This document shows, piece by piece, positions 20,531 through 33,426 of a stretch of DNA of 64,000 bases. This DNA comes from Sipunculus nudus (taxonomy: Eukaryota > Annelida > Sipuncula > Golfingiida > Sipunculidae), in the NCBI GenBank assembly GCA_026874595.1, contig CM049322.1, positions 31,065,340-31,129,339 of the forward strand, read 5' to 3'. Every line of letters starts with the position of its first letter. Positions within the stretch are counted from its first letter, which is position 1. The notes under the pieces are model-generated. The model was given only the letters and a program-made list of their open reading frames with translations, was not told the origin of the DNA and searched no databases. The translations under genes were made by a program, and so were the position numbers.

Positions 20531-22640
20531 TCCGAGAATGAAGGATGCTTTCAATACAATTATTACATATAAATATGTTATTTATGTTATATATGTTATG
20601 TTATATGTCATATATAATAGATGATATGATAAGCAAATCACTATATTTAAGTTAACTTAAATTAGTGGTAAAACCCAACTAAACATATTTATATCAAAGT
20701 TACCAATTATTTATCAAACATTAATGTAAATCCCTCCTAAGCCAATGACGAGAACAATGGAAATCAGTTCAATTAAAGATCTTCATAAGTATTGACTATA
20801 TCTGCAAATGACTAAAAATTCAAATACACTTTTATATTGAACCTGCGAACATTTTGATGCAACAAGATTTAGCCATAGTAAGTCATATTTTATACAACAG
20901 AATGAACCCCAGGTGGACTACTACAGGATCAGGGAGCCCTTCAAACACAAAATGTAAATATCATAGTCCGTGCATTGTATGAAAATGGAACCTCCTGTTG
21001 TTTGAGTTAAGCCCTGAGAAAATGCCATAATTGATGTCTGCCAAAATTATTTTTTGTTATTTCTCTTTTTTGGAGGATTGCGGGTGGAGGTGATTTGGTT
21101 AAATATGTTGATGTCGACACCCATAAGATGTCATAACAATACGATATTCATTCTGTCACTTGTATTTCATTGTTTAATTTTATATAGAATGGTGCATGAC
21201 TTTATATTAGAATTAGGCTTTAGATTAGAATATCAAAAGATAATGAATAAGCATGGTGCACAAAATATTTTACCACAGACCTGCCACCTCATTTTTCAGG
21301 AATCATTTTCCCATTCTGGGATCCGTGTCGCCAGCTCTTCAAGGGTTTATAAGGGCCCGTATTAATATCCAAAGAACATTCAGGTACATTCAGGTCTTTA
21401 TTGTAAGTATTAATGAGAAACAAAGCCAGTAAATTACTTCCAACACAACCGCATCACTCTGTTTATTTATTTTTTCTGCCATTCCTGCAATGAACCATTT
21501 CATATCAAATGCTGTTGTAAAATACTAAATTTTGTGAAACAATCAGTTTTATACAACGTGACACATCTTAAATACATTAGGTTAATGAAATAACCCTTAA
21601 GACCTTTAACTTAAAAGGAAAAATTCAAGCGCCCTGTTTTTTCCCGTCACAGACTGAAAGTCGGATAATACACGCTGTCGTGCTGTAGCCATACAGGAAT
21701 TCTAGATCCGATAGGTGCAATGAACCTGTGAATTTCTAATTAATACGCTGTTTTCTTCGTTTTGGCGTGTTTTATACTATATGTATGTTAACTGATCATT
21801 GCTCTCAATCAGTCGTACGTATTTAAAACATTCCCTACACCAAGATGACATATAACGAATGTTCACAAAGCAAACAAAGATGTGAGAGCCATGACGAATT
21901 TCATTAAATATGCAAATTTTGCTAATTTCTATTTTATCAATTTCATATCATATATTGCCAGATTCTAGATTATAATGGGGAGAGTGGTTTTATACACAGC
22001 CAAGACGAATATAATCCGCCCAATTAGCCTATTAAATAAAACATGAATAAAGCTTTGAAAGCAGCCATTTTGTGTGTTGCATGAAAGGACAGACCTGTGA
22101 CAGATGATTCACTGTGACAGGTTCTCTTGTATTTTCCCCAGGATACATTGTAAAGGTTAAGGCATGTGTTCTTTTTTGGCAGAGAGACAATCATGTTATG
22201 AATAAGATTTGACTAGCCTTGATCTGCACATGAATAGAAATTGACCTCGTATGACTCAACCGAAAACTGCAGTGTATTTGTATATGTTTCAATGAATAAC
22301 TGGTCAAAGTTCAACGTGTGATCCTCTCGGCTTATCAGGTGACACTATAGACTGTGTCAGTCCTCGTGTGTGAGAGGAATAGTCAGCTCTATGTGACACA
22401 ACTAAAACGGAGGTTCTTCGGATATAGCAAGAACGTATATTTTATGAAGACTTACATTGAACTGAAACGTGTTCCGATGTATTGGGAAAAGTGTGATAAA
22501 ATCATGTGTTCTGTTCTATGAATGAAACTTCCCCTTGAGTTTTCAAGGTGTAATACAATATACCTTAAAACAAGACCTGACTGGCAGTGATGGAATTTCA
22601 AATACAACACAAACAAGAGCACAGCAAACGTGCATAATAC
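20531..22640. other. Unassigned sequence
   Basis: A short run of 'ttatatgttat' words near 20,570-20,640 is the only structure. No exon, RNA gene or element was recognised. The longest frame (about 21,054-21,365, +) has no familiar motif. Confidence 0.35.
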
Positions 22641-22644
22641 GCCC

Positions 22645-23115
22645 GTCGTGTTTCTGGTGACCTCTGACCTCATCAAATATGCGTCGATTTCGATGAGAAG
22701 TTAATTCAGTGAAACTCTATAGGTAAATAGTAATAATGAGTTTCATGAAAATCCATTGGATTTTTGGTAAGTCAGCAAGGTGTCTCCAAAGTTCGGTGAC
22801 TTACGACCTCATTAAATATGCATTGATTTTGCTGGAAATCGAACTCAAGCGAGATATTTTGTTTAAAATTTGTGATGATAATTATCAAAATCCTTTATAT
22901 TTTTCGTAAGTTTTCGCGGCGACAACTTAAGTAGCCTTGTGACCCGTGACCTTATTAAATATACCTGAATGTTGCCCATAATCGAACTCGTGCGAGATAA
23001 TCTGTTGTTAAGTAGTTATAGTGCGTTTCGTGAAAATCCATCGAAGCCCCGGTTAGTTATCGCTGCGACGCTAAAAGTTAACGGACGGACGGTGGGTCTA
23101 CCATAATACTCCCGT
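22645..23115 (+). repeat. Three-unit ~140-bp tandem repeat ending in GGACGGACGG
   Basis: 'gacctc(a/t)..aaatatgc' blocks at about 22,660, 22,800 and 22,942 are each followed by '..ga.ttcgtgaaaatcc' or 'atcgaactc..gcgagat'. The last unit runs into 'aacggacggacggtgggtct', a terminus typical of dispersed repeats in molluscan-type genomes. No coding content. Confidence 0.6.
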
Positions 23116-24744
23116 CATATGACGTGCGTGTAAATAGTGAAAATGTTTATGCGAGTCCTCCATGCCCTAAATGCTAGGTCAGGAATGCATATCTTCCTGA
23201 ACTAACCCTGTAAGGGTATGAATACAGATCTGTTGGCTTCACTATTAAACACAACTCCTTCGAACTTTTGTCTTAATTACATTGAACTGAAAGTGGACCA
23301 GCATTTAAATAGATAAAAGATTTGTGTTTGAATCCCATTAATGAACAGACTTGATAAATAAGTTATTCAGTGGATATAGCTGATGATAGAAACAATCCCT
23401 ATAATTGAGCGCATGTGCCACCTAAAGTGACTATTGTGAACTAATGGGCACTGGATAGAGGACAGCCAGTTAAGGTCTACAGTCACATTGGAGTGGCTAT
23501 GTGCTTGAACTCTGTTATATAAATCTCGTACAGAAATAAGATAAAAATGTAGGGACTTAGCCGGGCGAATTCTATATCACATTTTCAGCTTATCATTCCA
23601 TGCAAATACACACTTATTACATGCATTTCCCGTTGATAGATTTCACACTCACCCGTAAGTTTTTTAATAGCTCGTTTGTTAAGCCGATACATTCGCTTAC
23701 CGAGACCAAACTTTAATGACTGATTGCCAACAAACAAAAAAAAACCACACACACACACAAGCCGTGAGAACCTCTGCCTTTGTGCACACAAATGGGGATG
23801 AGCGATGTGGGGCGACGCTGCCACGTGTCAAATAATTCGGTCACGGTCAAGGTGCTGAAATTTATCGAGGTACTTATAAACTGAAAGGAACATGTGACTT
23901 CGGGCATTGACCAATATTATTACTGATGTTAAAAGTGGAATCTCTAGTTAATCATAATTGCCATAATTGCCATAATTACCATAAGTGCCAACCTCCACGC
24001 ACGGGCAAGATATGATAGGCGTCTGTCGCTATTCATTTATACGGTCTGGCAGTCTCCCACAGGGGGTCAAGACCTGCGGTCCCATAAGTTTCTGTTTATA
24101 AATAAACACAATGCCACGTCACGGATATTACACAGCAAAATAGATCAACAGGTTATAAACATATTAAATATTTTTAAGCGACAAATTCTTTGTTTCCTGT
24201 ATTTGTTGATACATGCTCTATAATTCCTCCATTATCTTATTAGTTTAATATAAGATTCCTTGGCAAAAATACAGGCTGAAGTCATGAATGTATAAAAGAG
24301 ATATATAATTGACATTCACAGATGACTCTTCTTTGTTGAGAATGCTTATTGTGGGGTTTAGTGGCTTTTGGGACCGATCGAGCTGACCGTAATAGAGGAG
24401 TGAGCGCAATTGATAAGAAAACGATTTTGAAATAGAGCGGTAAAGCAAATCAAGACTAGAAAATATAACCATTGAGGAGTGATTAAATGAAAGAGATAGA
24501 TGAGAGCAATACCCATAAGCTTTATAAAAACATAGGTGGTGGAAAAAAGTGGTGTTCTTGTAGCTGTACTTGGGATAAGGAAATTTTCTGGATAAATCGA
24601 GAACAAAGACATTTTACTGCCTGATGTGTCATGCGCTGGTATGCAAGACTAGATTTATTAGCAGTAACAGGTGGATTAACGAGATGCAAAATTGACCTTC
24701 ATGACATTTTGAAATTCAATTGCATATAACAATTCTATCATATA
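23116..24744. other. Unassigned sequence with a 9-mer repeat
   Basis: At 23,948-23,988 a CATAATTGC-like 9-mer is repeated about four times. (CA)n occurs at 23,746-23,760. Otherwise there is no recognisable gene or element. Confidence 0.35.
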
Positions 24745-24875
24745 TAACCTGTCTCTACACGTTCACACTTACCACCTGACGAAGAAGCCAGTGTGCCTCG
24801 AAAGTTCGTGTGTTAATAAACAAGTCACTCTTTATTTTTACCTACGCTTCTACTACAGACTAACACGGTTGACCA

Positions 24876-24935
<60 letters not shown>
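24745..24935 (+). repeat. Foldback-family repeat with (AT)n tail
   Basis: 'cacctgacgaag..cgaaagttcgtgtg', 'ttaataaac', 'cttctactacagactaacac' and 'ccacttatatat' match the right half of the foldback element at 58,690-58,985 in the same order. About 25 AT repeats follow (24,879-24,931). The long frame of alternating Ile/Tyr codons here is only the microsatellite. Confidence 0.75.
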
Positions 24936-24936
<1 letters not shown>

Positions 24937-25035
24937 CGTAATTGACGTAATAATTTCCAGATATTTTTATACCCTAAAAAGCGCCCCCCTCTGGGTCTAC
25001 TATGTTCCAGTTTGGTCAGGTATTACGATCCCCTG

Positions 25036-27405
25036 ATATTGACACTTTCATTTGACATCGCATCACGTTCGCGGTGATCCTGAGAAGAAAAAGAGCCCAA
25101 ATGATGATTGTGTAATAGTATAAATTATATTATAACTAATCCAAACAATATATTTAGTGTATTCATCTTCTTAACATCAACATATTACATAAGAAGGGTA
25201 CTGAATAACATATACACCTACATTAATATAAACAAGCCGACCCATTTTTGAAGCTGATGCCATTGGCGCTTATTACAGGATTGAAAATCCTAAAACAGAT
25301 ATTATCATATTATCAATATATTTTCATATGGCCTGCCCACGCGATTAGTGTAGAAACGCCGATCAGAAATTCATAAAGGACACGCTCTGTGAGATCAATT
25401 TCATTGCTTACATTTTAAGATGAGAAAGATTGTACGACGAAAATTTGAGCGTATTTATATTTATTTTCAGTGAGGCCACCATGTTAACACTGATGTTCAC
25501 TGACGATCTGTTGACTTGTTAGGTGACACATCGTATTTTACCCGCTTTTCTTAAATTTTCAAAAGTATTAACGCTCCATGTTATATCCAGGGGGTGCACC
25601 AAATTTTTTTTTGTAACTACCTATTTTTTTCACTTTAATCCGGTCAAAATGTCATATTTTGACGTAACACTCGGCAAAAGTTAGAGAACTGGCGTGACCT
25701 ATACGACGCAGTTTTCCTTGAAATTTATTCAACCGGCCAGAACGCTGATATTCCCTTCCGTGGACGGAACAGATCGTTTAGATATATTTAGGACAGAAAG
25801 CGAAGATGTTTATTTGTAAATACGGTATGGACGCTTCCATCGTGTAAATGTACATGTGGTGCTGTTTTAGGTTAAGATTTTTTCATGAGAACTGACGTTG
25901 AATTACATTAACGTCAAGGAAACTTGTTTCACGGAATAGAGAGCAAGCTCCCTCGAACGATAATAACTGGAAAGACGCCAGATAGCATTAATTATGTTCA
26001 CAAATGGTTTAAGAATATTTATTTCTACAGTTTTAGAGAAGAAGTGCTGTTAACTCGACTTAATTCTTCCCAAACTCACTGTATTATCCATTTGTCGACT
26101 GACGGCTATCAACCATCGTGCAGTCTTTTGACCATGCATGTATATAATTAAGCGGTACAGCCTTTTCACACTAGGCGGCCTGCATGCAGCCTATTGTCCG
26201 CTTCGGCCTGAATAAAAAAGTGAGTGTTTATCTATGTTTAAATTCTATCATTGAAAGTTTTCGATGGACTTCTTGGTGGGCTATAACAAGCTGTTATCAG
26301 TGAGATCGCTATATTCACGATTTACGGCAATGATCTTACCGTTGTTTATCTTCTGGTAAACTCCCGCGTTGTTAGAAAAATGTGCCTCTGTTGTCAAAAT
26401 ATCTATTAAAAGAAGCAGCTAGGTGTGAGACTCTGGAGAAAGGCTTGCCGAGATAATGGAAAGCAGAAGGATCGAGATCTGAGAAGTCCATTTTATTTTG
26501 GGTTTTAAATTAAACTGTAAACAGTTTCAGATAGCCTGGCAAGTATTATTTTCTATCCCAAACTTGTTTAAAATATCCATGGAAGGAAAATGATATATCA
26601 TTTACACTCTTTTGTCACTTTTTCATCGAAAATTTAGGTTTCGCAAATTAATTTTGCGGGACCTATTTTGCTCCTCGAAAAAATGAATGATTTGTTCCAG
26701 ACTGAAGTAGCCTAGTCCCTTCCGTCTTGATCGAAACTTGGTTAAAATATGACTTTTAAGAGTATTTTGGGGAAACTTTTTTAATTTAGGGGCAATTTCC
26801 TTTCACTAGCCACTATGTATGGGCTGTGGATACCCTGACATAATTAACTACAATAGCTTTTTATGTGAGAATCGCTCATTCCTTCCGTTTTCTTAAGGTA
26901 TATAATCTTCAATGCAATGATATAAACAGTACTTAAATCTAAGGTCGATTTGGATGAGGATGAAGACTATAATGCGGTAAGTGAAATCACTTCAGGCATG
27001 AGGCATTGTTTCGAATATTGCTCACATACCGCTTTATAAAAAAAATATATATATCTAGGTTTTACTTTTGTAAAAATTGAAACAAGAATGGCAAATATGT
27101 ATGTGGTTAGTCTATTTGATGTTTTATTGCATTCTCTTTACTTTGTCATACAACTAATCTAGCAAATTAAACTAGTTATTTAAGAACTCTCGGATTTTAA
27201 ACCCACTTTGACACAGCGAGCATGGGATAAATATAAATGTAGGAAGGGACTTTCAGATCTTACTTCAGGTTTCACCATGGCTTTTTTTTATTAAGAGGTT
27301 CGCTGCAGCATTTGTTTTGTCAATAGATTCGTAACCTCATACCAGTGACATTGATTTATTATAAACATAAAATCCGAAATGAACGTGTCTAACGAGAAAT
27401 ATGAA
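25036..27405. other. Unassigned AT-rich sequence
   Basis: No exon with plausible splice sites, RNA gene or repeat was identified. A 75-codon + frame at 25,924-26,151 shows no known motif. Confidence 0.35.
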
Positions 27406-27407
27406 TT

Positions 27408-27500
27408 GTGGAGTATAGATAGAGGTTTAAAATATGCTTATTTCTTAATGCAAAAACAATATGTTTTCATCTTGTACACATGGTTGTCTGACTGATAGGT
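27408..27500 (+). repeat. Dispersed repeat, first copy
   Basis: 'tgcttatttct.aatgcaaaaa' followed by 'tgtacacatggttgtctg' aligns with 28,738-28,815. The two copies are in direct orientation about 1.32 kb apart. They could be ends of one element or two dispersed copies. Confidence 0.55.
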
Positions 27501-27579
27501 CATAGTCATACAAACCTGGTTTTTGCGTGCTGGCAGCACTACGGTAGCACTTCGTAATTTATCCTATCCAATCCTTACA

Positions 27580-27930
27580 TTGCCGGGTCAATCGGGGGTG
27601 AAAATGGAATCGTAGTGGAACCATGCCAGTGCCCTCCCCGGCCATAGCCGTAGAGCCCCGTAGCGAGCCCCTATAATTACATGTTGAGCAAGACGGGGCA
27701 CTTTCAAAAGAGCCGTCCGCGTACGGTTCGCGTAGGGCTCACCAGGGCAGCACTCCCGGGTTTCACGGTTCTTGTACAGCTCTGTAGGATCTAGTCCGTT
27801 TTGGGCACGGTGTAACTCCCATCGACTAAGGTGAGGTACGACCACGCCTCGGCCGTACTTTGACTTATTCAGGTCACGCCACGTTGAATTACGGGTAGCT
27901 ACGATTTGCGACTTTGACCCGGGTTCTGGG
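27580..27930. other. GC-rich island without identified gene
   Basis: Base composition changes abruptly from AT-rich flanks to a GC- and CpG-rich block with phrases such as gccctccccggccatagccg. A minus-strand frame of 85 codons spans 27,588-27,845 but resembles no family I know. It may be a GC-rich repeat, a fragment of transferred sequence or an untranslated exon or promoter. Confidence 0.4.
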
Positions 27931-28737
27931 GATTTTAGTAAGATGCTATGAGGGTGCTAAGGCCTGCTACTGTTATAAAAATCTGGTGATGGAAAAGATT
28001 GACAAAAAGTAATCAAATAAATATCAGCCTCAGCATCCTTCTCTTCAATTTTTGATTAACCGGTATCATAGACTAACCTTGCTGATTAGGTCATAAGGCC
28101 CCTTTTCCATCTTCATATAACCAAGGAGTCGTCTATCCGAAATATGGAGAGCTTATATAAATGGCACCATTTCATGTATTCCTTTCATTATTGATTGGAC
28201 AACTGAACCAATCAAATGACTCGAGTATCGCACTTTTAAGCAGGTTTCGAAGAAAACAACAAAAATTAGTGGTCTTGCAATGTCTGAACGTCATCGGGAT
28301 TATGACCAGTCTTATAAAAGCACATATATCAAATCCGAGCACTGCCAGAAATTCCTAGGTGGCCGTCAAGGGGGAAGACTGTATGACGACCAATATTCCT
28401 CGATGCCATGCGGAGGATGTGGGTCTAGCTGGGAACACACTGTAGGAAAATTTTAAAATGCAGCCAAAGTGAATGTTTTCTTCTCATGTAAACTGTCTAT
28501 CCCTGCATGAATTCACCAAGATAGCATCATTTTTAAAATCCCTCATTCATGTTTCAAAGACACCGAAATACCTCTTGGGTGTTTCCAAATGTTCATACAA
28601 TAGTCACGTTAAAATACAAAGTGTAGCACTCTCCTGAACATTGGAAGGACTTCCTGAATTGCTACTGCACCTGTGTATGTACCACTGGTGATCAAATCTG
28701 CTGTTGATATGATCTAACTATTTATTTAAAGCGAATA

Positions 28738-28815
28738 AAGTTTAGGGTGTAGAGAGAATGAAAATGTGCTTATTTCTAAATGCAAAAATATCATCTTCTG
28801 TACATGGTTGTCTGT
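28738..28815 (+). repeat. Dispersed repeat, second copy
   Basis: This is the direct-orientation partner of 27,408-27,500 (tgcttatttctaaatgcaaa, then tgtacatggttgtctg). Confidence 0.55.
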
Positions 28816-31061
28816 TTTCGCAACATTCCCCAAAAGGGTCTTCACTTTTTTTCTACACAAGATCCTTAATTATTTGTTCATAATATTATATTTAATCGGT
28901 GTTGCATTTATTGGTCTTCGAGGCTGGTTTTGCTTTGGAGCTCGCCTGTAACTGGATTGTTGAACGTGACACTGTACACACTACCAAAAGCAGTTTCATT
29001 GAACATACGATAAAAGAGGTTGCATATAAATCTTATTTATATATGATATTCCCGGAATTTTATTAATATTCAATCAGGGCTTTCAGGAACGGGGTGGTAA
29101 GTGTCCCTGACGCTCGAAGGCACCACCTGCATCCTTTGATGTTCCTTTCTATGTAGCATAGATTGGTGCATACCGAGTTTGTATGACGGTCTGAGTCTCC
29201 ATGGTAACTGTGTCTGGTAAACGTCATCTTAGCTGCGAACTTGCTTAGAGTAGTTTCTCAGGGGTCGTTGCCACATTTGGTTTGATGTGTTATGACAATG
29301 GGTATCGTGGATGAAAGTGCTGATTGGCGGAGAAGACTAGCGGGAGTTTTGACGACAGGAGTCTCATATTAGTCTCATTAGCTTCTGTGGTATACAGTTG
29401 ACAGATCGCGTCTGTATGTAGTGAGGAAGGTGGCTTGGTGATTTTCTGTAAAGCACTTCAGAGACAGTAATATTATTTGCCGAAGGACATGCATTCCTGT
29501 CACTTATTGCTAGTGTTGCGCGCTTCCAGAAACAGGCAGGGGACTTTGTCTTGACGTGAAACTGTGATTGTGCCGAATATCCCTGCGAAAGTGCAGGGAG
29601 AGACTGAGAGACTGAGAGAACCGTTGATCGAGGGCTCTATTATAGTCTCTTCCTCGGTAGGGTGCACATTGAAATTTTGCAATTTCTCTGAAACTCAAAA
29701 ATTATTACACAGTTTGTCATTAAAGCTGATGAGGGACCAAGGCCTAATATGAGATGTAAAACTTCACTACAAAACCCAGCATTTATATTTTGCCACCCTC
29801 TGATTCTTCTGAATCTTGTGGCCAAGTGACATGGCGTCTGCCATAGGTTGCAGACAAATGTATTTTTTAAGAATAATTATGACCTATTATTAGCCAATCA
29901 GGAGCTTTCAAATGCAGTTGTTTGAGCATGTGACCGGTGACCTTGACCTTCATGAATGGGGTTTAGGTGTTGTAAAAAAAAGACTGTTTTCTTATATATC
30001 AATTTAATTGCATTGCTTTAATATTTTGCTGGGTTTGATTATAGTTTAATTATGGTAAATTAGGCCACCACCCCATTCCTCATTGTAATATGCCATCTGA
30101 AATTAATCTGCCAGATAATGAAAATATTGCCGAATTTCAATGGACACCCTTTTGTGGAACATACTGTAGGACACGCAGGTCGTGGTGAATAGACGATAAC
30201 GTTTAAACAGCAGTGAGAACCAGTTGTGTTCTGTGTCCAACTGTACAACGCTAGAATAAGACTATGCTCCGTGTTCACGTATACTACGCCAAGGACTAGT
30301 GAAACGTTTAGACGTCACAGGAGAGCGAGGTCAAGTGACCTAGGACAACAAGAACTGTGACTGTGTTGTGCGTATTAATCTTAGAATCAGTGGAAGAATG
30401 TGATTACCTCGTTATTTGTGTTGACGGCGCCCCCCAGATATGTGTAAGTGACCTATTTATTTTTTATTATATTTTTTTATATCTTACGACTGTCTTAGAG
30501 TCTTTCTTGAGTGTGTTAATGTCTGGTCTGCCTGTCGATTTGACCGACTGAAAAGTTCCTAGAAGTTCACATCTTCAGTGGTGTGACATTTAGTGGCGAG
30601 CGTGCTTTCAGGATTTCTCGCAATATTTTTTATGGCGAGTGTTCTTTTAGGATTGTTTTAGCCGGTTTAGAGCTAACAACCTGCCAGGAAATTCATTTCC
30701 TGAGCATTTGGTAAAACTTTCATACTGACTTTTTAAATAACTTCTTAGTATTGCTTAATGTTTTATAATATTTGAATTTGAAATTCAGTTCCGAGACCAG
30801 ATAAATACACACTCCACGTAAAGTTAATGCAGGTTAATATTTTGATATAATACATTACTGTTTTATGCCGATATTTACCCAGTGATAGGACAAACCACTG
30901 TTATGAGTTTGATATTTACTCAGATCAGAGTAGAGGTTTTGCAGTCAGAGCCATTTAGTTTAATTTAATTACCTTGTTTTGTGGTGAATGGTCAAGTGAG
31001 GTCACACGACATGTAAGTGTTTCCTTTTGATTGGTGTATTCAAACTTTCACATCACAATCT
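28816..31061. other. Unassigned sequence; may hold the gypsy LTR and leader
   Basis: The Ty3/gypsy gag starting at about 31,220 should have its LTR upstream. A TATA-like AT-rich stretch at about 30,460-30,485 and a 'ttagtggcgagcgtgc' phrase at about 30,590 would suit a promoter and primer-binding site. With no second LTR copy the limits cannot be set. Confidence 0.3.
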
Positions 31062-31205
31062 TGATTTTCGTCCGTCCGTCCGTGCGTCTTTGGATTCTCG
31101 GTGAAACTCACGTGTGATTGTAAGGATAAAACCGGTTCACTTTGTCAGCGTTTAAAGTATACGTTTGCGGATTTTTGTGTATGTTACATGGTTCACTTGC
31201 ATAGT
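31062..31205 (+). repeat. Dispersed repeat, plus-strand copy
   Basis: A CGTCCGTCCGTCCGTG tract is followed by 'cacgtgtgattgtaaggata', 'gttcactttgtcagcgttta' and 'gtttgcggattt'. It aligns with the reverse complement of 6,895-7,050. It lies immediately 5' of the gag frame. Confidence 0.65.
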
Positions 31206-31219
31206 CAGTTAATTTTGCC

Positions 31220-31778
31220 ATTACCATTAAGTCTTTGAAGTTCATTATCGAATGTGGACTGGCATTGGGGTACAAGGACGAGGCTTTACAGGAGTTTGTT
31301 AACAAATGTGCAGAGGCTTTAGAAGCCAAGCAGCGAGAAGATGCTGAGTGCGATGATAGGGCTAGGAGGAAAGAGAGGGAGAGTGGACGTAAAGCCAATG
31401 CTCATGAGATAGAGGTGCTGAAGTTGAAATCAGCATCCGGCATAAATAAAATGATGAGTAAGGATTCGATCTCGCTCCCTCTGTTTGACGAGCAGCACGA
31501 TAACCTAGACGCATTTCTAGAGCGTTTTGAGCGTTTAGATTCAAAATTACGATCGTGATAGCTTGGCTTTGTAATTATGTCCTTTGTTGCGTGGTAAGGC
31601 GCTTGATACTTACACGGAGTTTTTAGTTAGTGACGCCTTGGACTATGATAAGCTTAAGTTAGCTCTTTTAAAGCGTTACCAGATGACCGAGGAGGATTAT
31701 CGTAACAAGTTTCGTACATGTAGACCAGAGCGTGGCGAAACTCCCAGTCAGTTCGCGTTACGGCTTATTGGACACCTT
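31220..31778 (+). pseudogene. Ty3/gypsy-type retrotransposon gag, 5' half, interrupted by a LINE
   Basis: The frame reads KFIIECGLALGYKDEALQEF, a charged coiled-coil-like stretch (EALEAKQRED..RARRKERESGR), then ISLPLFDEQHDNLDAFLERF. After in-frame stops near 31,555 it continues in another frame with LLRGKALDTYTEFLV, DYDKLKLALLKRYQMTEEDY and RPERGETPSQFALRLI. This is the SCAN-like/retrotransposon gag capsid region as found in Mag-type gypsy elements of invertebrates and fish. It is cut at 31,778 by the poly(T) end of the Tx1-like LINE and resumes at 37,884. Stops and a frameshift show that it was decaying. It is an endogenous retrotransposon rather than a free virus. Confidence 0.8.
31762..31778 (+). 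repeat. Target-site duplication, left copy
   Basis: The 17-mer ggcttattggacacctt is repeated exactly at 37,867-37,883 and brackets the minus-strand LINE. The last two T merge with the poly(T) tract, so the true duplication is 15-17 bp, normal for L1/Tx1-type retrotransposition. Confidence 0.9.
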
Positions 31779-32339
31779 TTTTTTTTTTTTTTTATTACCC
31801 CCCAAAAAAATTACAGACAGTAATAACACCCAGGATTACAAGACAATACACAAAAACAGTAACGGAACTAACATACAAAAGAACATACAAAAAAAGGGTA
31901 CTATATACAAAGTACATATATACATACAAAATGACCTGTTTGTTCAAAGTACAGTATGACTAACAATATATCACCTTTTCCATCTATATATAATTTTAGA
32001 AATACTTATAATGTAAAGTTAAACAAGCTCAATATTATTGTTTTCCTTTAGATGTCAAATAGTGTCATACAAATTATCTATTATGTAGTAATGGATCAAG
32101 TTTCCGTTGTCCTTCTGATATTTTGCCACAAAAGTTTCCATTTTTTTGTTTTTTCTGCAGGCTTATCTGTACATTCAATCTTCCTTTGATAATCCGTGTA
32201 TTTTTTAAAGTTTTCAAGGTTTATCTGAACAGAATCTTTAGTTCTATATATAAAAGCTTTTGCATGTATAAGAATTTTATTTTCCATTCTCATATTCTTT
32301 TCAGATATTCCTAAAATAATATTCCTTTCTGTAAATAAA

Positions 32340-33426
32340 CTAATTGGTAAACCATAAAAAAATGCTTATATCTTGCCAAAACTGTTTAACAATAGAACAA
32401 TTACAAAAGAAATGCTCATACTTTTCTACCTCTGTATGGCAAAACCTACAATATGGGTCTTCAGTAAAACCAAACTTATATAATCTCTCTTTAAGATATA
32501 AATAATTATGGAGTATTTTAAACTGAAACTCACTCACTTTCTTTTCTTTACATAATGTTAGACTATTGGTATATAAAAGACCCCACTCTTCATCTGTTAC
32601 ATCATATTTAGTACTAAACTTTTGCTTTGTATTGGAATCCTGTGATTTAACAAGACTAATAAAATAATCATATACCTGCTTTGAAATAACATTTTCAACT
32701 GCAACTTGCCCTTGTCTTATTTTACAATTAAATTCATTTTGTAAAATCGACTGTCCATTATATTCCCGGTGATTCAATATTTTACTTTGTTTAATTATTG
32801 ACCTATAAACCAAATAATCTCTTTGTTTTGCTCCTTTTTCTTCCCACTCTTTAAAACTGACTGGATTCCCATTCACACCAAATAAGTGTTTTACATATAT
32901 TTAACCTGACTGATAAAGTGACTTACAGAAGAACGGTTTGCCTTTTATTTTAATATTCTTATTATTCCATATGCAATAAGATAACTCTGGAATACACTTG
33001 CTTCCATGCAATAAACATATCTATGTATACATCTGGCATTGAACCTTTTAGACAGTTTTTGGTATAGTTACACTCTAACAATAATTTTGTGCTCCCAAAT
33101 ATATCACAAAATGAGTCTATAAACAATTTCCAATCTTTTTTGGTTTTATCTAAATATCTTTTAATCCACATTATCTGTTGCGCTTTTATATAGCAATCAA
33201 TACTTAACATATTCAGCCCCCCATTTTCAAATGGTTTTATCAGCAGATCTCTTTTAACTCTTCCCTTTTTCAGTCCCTTCCATATAAAACACCATAATAT
33301 ATTATTTAATCGTTTTTTATAAGTTTCCGGCATATTAAAATTAGCCAAGAGATGAGAGAGTTTAGAAAAACATAGTGTTTTAACTATTAAAATCGCCCTT
33401 GCAATGTTAAATTTCTTTGTTTCCAC
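32340..33426 (-). pseudogene. LINE ORF2, C-terminal region
   Basis: Two long frames cover it. The first (33,426-32,962) starts next to FNIARAILIVKTLCFSKLSH and includes LLIKPFENGGLNMLSID, the conserved 'GGLN' region after the RT of L1/Tx1 elements. The second (32,876-32,340) reads FQFKILHNYLYLKERLYKFG, then YCRFCHTEVEKYEHFFCNCS, a C-x2-C-x(8)-H-x(3)-C-like zinc-binding cluster typical of the ORF2 C terminus. The overlap with the RT frame near 33,390-33,426 is a frameshift, and a further break lies at about 32,880-32,960. Confidence 0.85.

Noticed and set aside
24791-25036. An 81-codon frame with a long Ile/Tyr run
   Set aside because: It is the (AT)n microsatellite plus the foldback-family repeat, not a protein.
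27588-27845. An 85-codon minus frame as a gene
   Set aside because: High GC content by itself lengthens open frames, and no motif or splice context supports it.
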